Part shown: positions 14,961 to 20,411 of the stretch, piece by piece
Layout: the number at the start of each line of letters is the position of its first letter
Position numbering within the stretch: the first letter of the stretch is position 1
Assembly: GCA_937915975.1 (NCBI GenBank)
Contig: CALGGL010000215.1
Span: forward strand, 1 to 20,411
DNA length: 20,411 bases
Direction: 5' to 3'
Source: an uncultured Lachnospiraceae bacterium
Lineage (GTDB): Bacteria > Bacillota > Clostridia > Lachnospirales > Lachnospiraceae
The notes under the pieces: model-generated
Databases searched by the model: none
What the model was told of the DNA's origin: nothing
Seen by the model: only the letters and a program-made list of their open reading frames with translations
Program-made: the position numbers and the translations under genes

Positions 14961-16973
14961 TTATTTGTACTCTATTACATCTATATCGCCCACATTAAAT
15001 ATGAGCTCAGGTAAAACAAGATAGGAATATGCATGATACATATCTCTTCTTGATTGTATAATCTGAATATACGAATCCCTGCTGTGATAGCTTATAAGCT
15101 CTTGAATTTCAAGATATGACATATCCTCCCTGTCTATTCCGTGAAGGTCACCGACAACAACTATCATATCAAGAATCAAACTTACGGATTTTATGAATTC
15201 GAATCTGAAATATGCCTTATTTTTTATCATATCAGTAACAAGCCTGATGAAATCAGACGGTTCAATATCAAACCCGACATCATTTAATGCCTTCGCAAGC
15301 TTTGCTTCATCAAGCTCAATATTTTCCCTAATGTAAAAATTATTCATTCCGTCAAATATACCCTCAAGCTTCATATGCTTATAGCAGTCGGTTCTTATAT
15401 CAAAGGTTTTAAGTCTCAAATGTCCGTAAGCATTGTTAAATTCCTCTGTATCGATTTCTCCGTGAATATACTTCATAATATAGTCTTCAAACCTTGTTTC
15501 CTCTGTTTCAACCGAGGAAGTAAACCTGTATATTTCCTCATCGGAAAAATATCCTTTATCCGCCAGGCTCTTTAAAAGGCTTCTCGCTATAATATCACAT
15601 CTTGACTGTCTGATATACTGAAGTGCGCCGTAGTTTTCAATTGCGTCCATAAGGTCATTAATGTATTTGTACACCTTCATAATGTTGGTTTCCTTTAAAG
15701 GTGCATAAGATCTTATCTCTCTTCTCAGTGTCGTAAGCTTGCTCAAGTCGTCAAAATCCCTCTTGAACACATCTTCATAGATATTAATGATATTTGAGGT
15801 AACTTCATATAATGAATCCGATATCTCATCTATCTCCTTTTGTGAGAAACCATTATCCAAAAGATCCTTTAGCCTGTCATTGGTTGCAAAATTATAGCAG
15901 TTAAATATCAGATCTCTTTCAAGTCTCTCATGAAGCTGCGGCTTTTTCTTTAATTTTTCTATATAATATTCTTTAAGCTTAAACTTAATGTTCTCATTCA
16001 AATTTTTCGGAGTTAATCCCTCTATGGAATAATTAACAGATATATACGGCTTATTACCCACCTTTTGCATGACATCATTAATTACATTACCATAACCGAA
16101 ATGACTTATGCTTTCATTCCATTTTCCCGAGGTTATAAGCTCCTTATATAACGAACAGTCAAGAGGTCTCGGATTAAGACCGAGAATCTCCGCCGGTCTC
16201 CAGCTTGCCATATCCGATAGGACATGATTGGTATCAAGATAATCACATTTTGCAAAGGATTTTGCATCAAAGAATTCCTTATCCGTAAGTGCCATAGGCT
16301 TATCAAAAAGCTCAACAAGAGGTCTTACCTGAAATATTACGACATTGTCTATGGAATCTATTCCGAACTTTATCTCCAAAGCATCCATATCTCCATAGAT
16401 TTCTTCTATCTCTTTTATTGCATTGATAAGGCTTAAAAAATCATAATCCAAAAATTCCTGTGAAGTATTATGAGCAATCCATTTGGTCTTTCCGTCCTCC
16501 GTATCGAGATCGGTCTTTCCAATGCTCTCATAATTAATCATATAATAAGGTCTTTTATAAATGAAATCTCTTGTAAATGCCACTCCCGAAATAACCAAAT
16601 TGTTGGAATACCTTTGAATAAGAATTTGTTCATCAAAATAATCAGAAAGCTTATCCTTATCATTACCGGCATACATATACGCCATATTTTTCAACGCTTC
16701 CTCAACGTTCTTTTTGTTTCGTGAGTCTATGGCATCAGTCGCATCAAGATGAAGCATCTTTGCGTTATGTATATGCCCGTTATGACGAAGCGAGCTTCTT
16801 ATAATTATATCATCACCTGAAAAGCGTTCCTTTATCTGTTCATAAACATTTTCAAAATTAACAAATATTTCGCTGACATTTACGCATACTATATCTTCTA
16901 TGTATGATTTTTTAACCAGATCCTTTAATCTGATAAGCGATTCAGCCTTTGTTAAAAGTAGCGGATTATCCAT
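14961..16973 (-). CDS. PEP/pyruvate-binding (ATP-grasp) domain protein without a visible phosphohistidine domain
   Basis: The N-terminal 240 residues resemble the nucleotide-binding domain of PEP synthase and pyruvate phosphate dikinase: IIIRSS (56-61), LIQRY (118-122), SGVAFTRD (129-136), and LEIKFGID...VVIFQVRPL (199-219). Next comes MASWRPAEILGLNPRPLD (255-272), similar to a block found after this domain in PEP-synthase-like proteins. The remaining 400 residues are mostly charged and helical, with no family I recognise. I see no swivelling phosphohistidine domain and no PEP-binding barrel, so it cannot run a full PEP synthase cycle alone. Aligned with D-I-E-F of the family, the motif here is E-I-K-F, so one metal-binding Glu appears to be Lys202. 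AAGAGG 7 nt before the ATG supports the start. It follows the HAD gene by 20 nt. It could be a phosphotransferase needing a partner, or a degenerate binding protein. Confidence 0.75.
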   Translation of the reverse strand: MDNPLLLTKAESLIRLKDLVKKSYIEDIVCVNVSEIFVNFENVYEQIKERFSGDDIIIRSSLRHNGHIHNAKMLHLDATDAIDSRNKKNVEEALKNMAYMYAGNDKDKLSDYFDEQILIQRYSNNLVISGVAFTRDFIYKRPYYMINYESIGKTDLDTEDGKTKWIAHNTSQEFLDYDFLSLINAIKEIEEIYGDMDALEIKFGIDSIDNVVIFQVRPLVELFDKPMALTDKEFFDAKSFAKCDYLDTNHVLSDMASWRPAEILGLNPRPLDCSLYKELITSGKWNESISHFGYGNVINDVMQKVGNKPYISVNYSIEGLTPKNLNENIKFKLKEYYIEKLKKKPQLHERLERDLIFNCYNFATNDRLKDLLDNGFSQKEIDEISDSLYEVTSNIINIYEDVFKRDFDDLSKLTTLRREIRSYAPLKETNIMKVYKYINDLMDAIENYGALQYIRQSRCDIIARSLLKSLADKGYFSDEEIYRFTSSVETEETRFEDYIMKYIHGEIDTEEFNNAYGHLRLKTFDIRTDCYKHMKLEGIFDGMNNFYIRENIELDEAKLAKALNDVGFDIEPSDFIRLVTDMIKNKAYFRFEFIKSVSLILDMIVVVGDLHGIDREDMSYLEIQELISYHSRDSYIQIIQSRRDMYHAYSYLVLPELIFNVGDIDVIEYK

Positions 16974-16993
16974 TATTTAACCTCTTAATCTTT

Positions 16994-17803
16994 TTATAAT
17001 ATAAATCTTTCGATAACCTCAACAAGTCCGTCTTCATCGCACGTTCCCGTTATATAATCGGCACTGTCCTTTACTATCTGCTGTGCGTTACCCATAGCAA
17101 CGCCTATACCGGCAAATTTTACCATTGTGGCATCGTTAAAACCGTCTCCGCAGCATATGGTATGCTCCCTGGATATTCCTATAAGCTTTAAAAGCTCAGG
17201 CAGGGTTGTCGACTTGTCTACACCGTTTGTGGTAATCTCGATAAAATAAGGCTCCGACCTGAAAACATTGAGTCCCGGGGCAAACATCTTTTTAAGCTCC
17301 ATCTCACACCTCGGTGCCTTGACATTTGGCTCGGCTGTCATAAGACATTTTATCATATCATAATCCACAAACGCTAAAAAATCCTTAACCTTTTTAAGCG
17401 GCATATTGTTAAGTCTTGCCTCATACTGCATATAATTGTCTATTTCCGTACCCGTTATAACCATATCATCCTTATATGTAACCATTCCGATATTGTTATC
17501 CAGAGCATACTCATATAAGCCCTTTATAAACCTATTTGGAATACACTTTTCAATTACCGGCTTTCCGGTCTTGCAGTCAACTATCATTCCTCCGTTAAAG
17601 GCTATTGCATATCCGCCTTTTTTATCCATATCAAGCCTTTTGACAAACTGCTTCATACCGGGATAAGGTCTTCCTGAGGCAAGTGCAACTATATGCCCCA
17701 TACCCTGTATTTTCATTATTGCTTCGTATGTCCTCGGAGTTATTTCCTTTTTTGAATTGACAAGGGTCCCGTCTATATCAAGTACAAGTAGCTTTTTATC
17801 CAT
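16994..17803 (-). CDS. Cof-type HAD-IIB family phosphatase
   Basis: Haloacid dehalogenase-superfamily hydrolase, expected to remove phosphate from a small molecule such as a sugar phosphate, with Mg2+. All four HAD motifs are clear: I, LVLDIDGT with nucleophile Asp9 and Asp11; II, ASGRP with Ser43; III, Lys197 in VDKST; IV, GDGFNDATM with Asp220 and Asp224. The C2-type cap lies between about 80 and 190. The closing stretch GIGVAMGNA...VKDSADYIT is typical of the Cof/YidA group. Length 269 is normal. AGGA about 7 nt upstream supports the ATG at 17803. It is the first gene of a three-gene operon, followed by the PEP-domain protein and the alpha/beta-hydrolase protein. A phosphatase beside a likely phosphotransferase suggests opposing or sequential steps on one substrate, but that is inference. 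Confidence 0.93.
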   Translation of the reverse strand: MDKKLLVLDIDGTLVNSKKEITPRTYEAIMKIQGMGHIVALASGRPYPGMKQFVKRLDMDKKGGYAIAFNGGMIVDCKTGKPVIEKCIPNRFIKGLYEYALDNNIGMVTYKDDMVITGTEIDNYMQYEARLNNMPLKKVKDFLAFVDYDMIKCLMTAEPNVKAPRCEMELKKMFAPGLNVFRSEPYFIEITTNGVDKSTTLPELLKLIGISREHTICCGDGFNDATMVKFAGIGVAMGNAQQIVKDSADYITGTCDEDGLVEVIERFIL

Positions 17804-17835
17804 TTTTAATTCCTGCTCTATCTGCCGTGTTTTTT

Positions 17836-17878
17836 ATTATACCCTGTTTATTTTAACATAAGCGTAATGTGTAAACAA
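17836..17878 (-). promoter_or_regulatory. Candidate promoter(s) of the HAD-PEP domain-hydrolase operon
   Basis: On the minus strand TTGTTT (17878-17873), 17 nt, TAAAAT (17855-17850) forms one possible promoter. A perfect TATAAT (17841-17836) lies just downstream but lacks a recognisable -35 at 16-18 nt. Either would start a transcript 20-40 nt before the HAD ATG at 17803. The rest of the gap 17804-17962 holds only the terminator described separately. Confidence 0.45.
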
Positions 17879-17912
17879 TAAAAAAATACATTAAAATAAA
17901 CCAACCGAAATC

Positions 17913-17949
17913 AAAAAAAACGCCCGAAAAGAATTTCTCTTTTCGGGCG
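17913..17949 (-). terminator. Rho-independent terminator of the galactanase-like gene
   Basis: Read on the minus strand, CGCCCGAAAAG (17949-17939), a 7-nt loop and CTTTTCGGGCG (17931-17921) form a perfect 11-bp stem, followed by eight T (17920-17913). It begins 13 bp after the stop codon at 17963 and insulates that gene from the HAD operon. Confidence 0.93.
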
Positions 17950-17962
17950 ATTATATTAATAA

Positions 17963-20365
17963 TTAATAAACATTTGTAAATCCGAAGCACTGCTCATCCA
18001 ACAGTTCATCATTTTCATCATAAACTCTGAACAATGTCCAATAATATCCATACTCAGGCTGCCATACAGTCCATAAGCAGTTTTCAGATGATCCGCATTT
18101 TCCTGTTGAATAAATCCATGCATCCTTACCCTGTGCAAGCAATGAACAATCCAAAACCAGCATCTCATATTTATATCCGTTATCAGGATTATCGAAGCTT
18201 TCAAGGCCTATGAGGTAACCTCCGCCTTCGCCGTCGTAAGGCATCTGGCAGATACCTTTTATTGCCTTATGATAATTGACGCCTAAAACCGCACTTACCT
18301 CTGATTTTTCTTCATTACCCACAACTCTTGAATAAGCTACTATTACATAGTCTCCCGATTTTTCAGGAGTCCAGTCAAGCCACTCGTTATTCTTTGTCCA
18401 AGGACTTATCTCAAACCATACAGCAGGATTACTGCTATCACATGCAACCCATCTGTATTCAACATCATCGGAAGAATCACTCTTTTCACTTACAAGTCCC
18501 GCAACAATTGAAGGATTAGTACTCATACAGTATACTCCCGATGCTTTAACCGTTCCTGTTGAGGTCTTAACTGGTGTCTCAGGTTCTGTCGGTTCCTCAG
18601 GCTCTGTCGGTTCCTCAGGTTCTGTCGATTCCTCAGGTTCTGTCGATTCCTCAGGTTCTTCAAAATCTGCTGTCTTATAAATATAGAAGTCTTCATATGC
18701 ACCCCATGCCTCTGCACCAAAGTCTTTTGCTCTGATACCTATGGTAACTTCCGTACTATCCTCCGTTATCTTTATATTACTAACTTCAGGATTTGACCAG
18801 TTATTCCAGCCTGTCATCGTACCCTCATCAGTATATTCGGTATCTCCAACTTTAAAGAAGAAAACTATTTGAGTATCATCACTCTTTGCATCACCTGACA
18901 GATATCCTCCTGCTCTGTATATACCCTTATCAAGAGATAATGTCTGATAAAACGTATGTTCGCCACCGCTTCCAAGATAAAAATGCAAATTATATGAGCC
19001 GGTTCTTATATTGTTATTACTGTTCTGTGAAGAATTCTTTCTTGCTATACCCGAATTATCAAGAACCCAGTTGCCTTCCAAAGGATCCTCAAAACTTGGA
19101 TTAATAAGCAGATTAATAGGATTTATCTTCAAGGTACATTTTGCATCATAAGTTTGTCCACCATACTCTTCCGTCGTTCCGGAAATAATATATTCACCTA
19201 TCCCGTTTGCTTTTGCTGCCTCTAATTCATCTTCATTCCAGATTACATTTACAGATATCTCATTACCGCTTGCAAAGAAAAGATTAACGGTATCCGGAAG
19301 AACTATTTCTTCATTAACAACAAATTGTTTATTCTTAAAAGCATCAATATCTAAAATAATTGCAACTAAAGTTTTTTCTTTTTTATCTCCGAAATTCTTT
19401 TTGATTTCTTCAATTTGTTTAAAAATTTCTTGTTCATAAGTTTGAACAAAGGACGAATAAAATAAGTCCGAAAAAATAATATCACATAAAATATATAAAA
19501 ACCTCAATTTATATTCTTTATTAAAATCACCATCATAAAATTGTTCTTCAATATTTTTTACTTCATTTTTTATTTCTTTTATTATATGTATAAAAAAATT
19601 GCATTTTTCTCTTAATTCTTTTTGTATTTGAGTAATTAATTCATCAAACGAATTTTTATTGTATTTTTCGTTTATAAGAATTTTTTCGATATAATTCGAA
19701 ATTATTACGGAAATATTTGAAAAAATATTTTTGGATGTTTTATTTGATATTTCCCATATATTATCTAAAATTAATTTTATTTGATTGTTATTGGTATATG
19801 TTTTAAGTCGTTTTAATATTGAGATTATACTTAAGGATGATATTGATATTATGTTATAATATTTCTCGATTATTATTGATGAAAAAAAATAGATAAAAAT
19901 TTTGGGCTTTAATTCTTTATATTTATTTAGCAGAGTTAATTGATTATTCTTACTGTTTTTTAATTCGATTTTAGTGTCATTTAATTTTAGTTCATTTTCT
20001 AGAAAAATATATATATTTTTTTTAATTTGAAAATTATTATATATTAATAATTCATTTTCATTCTTATTTATAATACTAATAATTCTTTTATTAAATAAAT
20101 CATTTTCTTTTGTTTCAATTAAATTCTTATCTAAATCTATATTTTTTTCGTTACTGATAACATTTATGTTATTTATATTATTTATTTCTTTCTTCTTCTT
20201 TATATTTGATAAAGGATAAAATGAATATATTTTATTTGAAATATTTTTAAAACTATTTAATGTATAAAATTTAAAAAATCCTAATGTGGTTGAAAATATT
20301 TGAAATTTTGAATTATTTTTATTATTTTCTTGTTTCTGGTTTTCTTTCATTTTTTTTAAAATCAT
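17963..20365 (-). CDS. In-frame chimera: C-terminal modules of a galactanase-like secreted enzyme joined to an unrelated AT-rich N-terminus
   Basis: The open frame encodes 800 residues, but two unlike parts. From about residue 345 to the end it is an ordinary Lachnospiraceae secreted-enzyme tail: a bacterial Ig-like domain (349-416); a CBM61-like galactan-binding module (417-565, from NLLINPSFEDP to AWGAYEDFYIYK); a TEPEE linker (567-598); and two related C-terminal beta segments (about 635-690 and 731-798). Ig-like plus CBM61-like modules often follow a GH53 endo-beta-1,4-galactanase catalytic domain, which is absent here. Residues 1 to about 345 are Lys/Asn/Ile-rich, match nothing I know, have no signal peptide, and use almost only AT-rich codons. 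The ATG at 20365 has no Shine-Dalgarno sequence. I read the first part as foreign sequence joined during assembly or library making, so the true gene is a 5'-truncated fragment ending at 17963. Confidence 0.7.
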   Translation of the reverse strand: MILKKMKENQKQENNKNNSKFQIFSTTLGFFKFYTLNSFKNISNKIYSFYPLSNIKKKKEINNINNINVISNEKNIDLDKNLIETKENDLFNKRIISIINKNENELLIYNNFQIKKNIYIFLENELKLNDTKIELKNSKNNQLTLLNKYKELKPKIFIYFFSSIIIEKYYNIISISSLSIISILKRLKTYTNNNQIKLILDNIWEISNKTSKNIFSNISVIISNYIEKILINEKYNKNSFDELITQIQKELREKCNFFIHIIKEIKNEVKNIEEQFYDGDFNKEYKLRFLYILCDIIFSDLFYSSFVQTYEQEIFKQIEEIKKNFGDKKEKTLVAIILDIDAFKNKQFVVNEEIVLPDTVNLFFASGNEISVNVIWNEDELEAAKANGIGEYIISGTTEEYGGQTYDAKCTLKINPINLLINPSFEDPLEGNWVLDNSGIARKNSSQNSNNNIRTGSYNLHFYLGSGGEHTFYQTLSLDKGIYRAGGYLSGDAKSDDTQIVFFFKVGDTEYTDEGTMTGWNNWSNPEVSNIKITEDSTEVTIGIRAKDFGAEAWGAYEDFYIYKTADFEEPEESTEPEESTEPEEPTEPEEPTEPETPVKTSTGTVKASGVYCMSTNPSIVAGLVSEKSDSSDDVEYRWVACDSSNPAVWFEISPWTKNNEWLDWTPEKSGDYVIVAYSRVVGNEEKSEVSAVLGVNYHKAIKGICQMPYDGEGGGYLIGLESFDNPDNGYKYEMLVLDCSLLAQGKDAWIYSTGKCGSSENCLWTVWQPEYGYYWTLFRVYDENDELLDEQCFGFTNVY
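18582..18653. repeat. 18-bp tandem repeat encoding the TEPEEP/TEPEES linker
   Basis: Four consecutive 18-bp units (GGTTCTGTCGGTTCCTCA on the plus strand, with one-base variants) at 18582, 18600, 18618 and 18636, plus a partial fifth. On the minus strand they encode a six-residue repeat of Glu, Pro, Thr or Ser. This is a typical flexible linker between carbohydrate-binding modules, and the near-identity of the units suggests the copy number can change by slippage. Confidence 0.9.
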
Positions 20366-20401
20366 TTTTAAATATCAATTTAAATAACTTTGATTAAAAA
20401 T
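19340..20401. other. Extremely AT-rich foreign segment at the contig end
   Basis: From roughly 19325-19375 rightwards, base composition drops sharply to long runs of A and T with very little G or C, unlike everything else in the window. An open frame of about 345 codons on the minus strand stays open through it. It uses TTA, ATA, AAT and AAA almost exclusively, which indicates real coding sequence from a very AT-rich genome. Gln is encoded by CAA and CAG. The predicted product is rich in Asn, Lys and Ile, with a hydrophobic patch near 155-185 and many charged helices. This style is common in protists, anaerobic fungi and very low-GC bacteria. I cannot name the protein or the source. Confidence 0.7.
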
Positions 20402-20411
20402 AGATCGGAAG
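20402..20411 (+). other. Residual Illumina adapter sequence
   Basis: The last ten bases, AGATCGGAAG, equal the first ten of the standard Illumina TruSeq adapter. On the minus strand they read CTTCCGATCT, the end of the adapter directly before an insert. Ten matching bases exactly at a contig end are unlikely to be biological. Confidence 0.85.

Noticed and set aside
19340..20365. A novel AT-rich N-terminal domain of a bacterial secreted enzyme, or gene transfer from a rumen eukaryote
   Set aside because: The sharp composition break, absence of a signal peptide and Shine-Dalgarno sequence, contig-end position and adjoining adapter bases make an artefactual join much more likely.

Overview
The window is a bacterial chromosome fragment with moderately low GC by eye. 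It most resembles Lachnospiraceae (Butyrivibrio/Roseburia type). The reasons are the Gram-positive PolC-type replicative polymerase, the gene order pyrH-frr-uppS-cdsA-dxr-rseP-ispG-polC, AGGAGG-type ribosome binding sites, and secreted polysaccharidase modules with Pro/Glu/Thr linkers. It looks like a metagenome contig: its last ten bases match the start of the common Illumina adapter, and the kilobase before them is so AT-rich that it probably comes from another genome.

Layout, left to right. Positions 1-69 (minus) hold the first 23 codons of a gene with a signal-peptide or membrane-anchor N-terminus. It is divergent from a GH13 alpha-amylase-family enzyme (334-1644, plus). Between that gene and polC (1645-2342) there is no credible gene. 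Two consecutive long imperfect foldback elements (1662-1938 and 2015-2323) fill most of this space, separated by a short palindrome.

From 14318 leftwards runs one compact minus-strand operon: an acidic bactofilin-like protein, pyrH, frr, uppS, cdsA, dxr, rseP, ispG and polC. It is preceded by a good sigma-A-type promoter (TTGATT-17-TATAAT). It combines UMP synthesis, ribosome recycling, MEP-pathway isoprenoid synthesis (dxr, ispG), the undecaprenyl carrier (uppS), phospholipid precursor synthesis (cdsA), intramembrane proteolysis (rseP) and replication (polC). Several junctions are tight, including an ATGA overlap at dxr/rseP and direct abutment at uppS/cdsA.

Upstream lies a second minus-strand operon (17803-14392): a Cof-type HAD phosphatase, a 670-residue protein with an N-terminal PEP-synthase-like ATP-grasp domain but no visible phosphohistidine domain, and a small alpha/beta-hydrolase-like protein. 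Its function is not known to me and it is the best candidate here for undescribed biochemistry.

Beyond a strong terminator (17913-17949) is the 3' part of a secreted, probable beta-1,4-galactanase (Ig-like domain, CBM61-like module, TEPEE linker, C-terminal beta module). It is fused in frame at about 19325-19375 to the AT-rich segment, which is most simply an assembly or library chimera.
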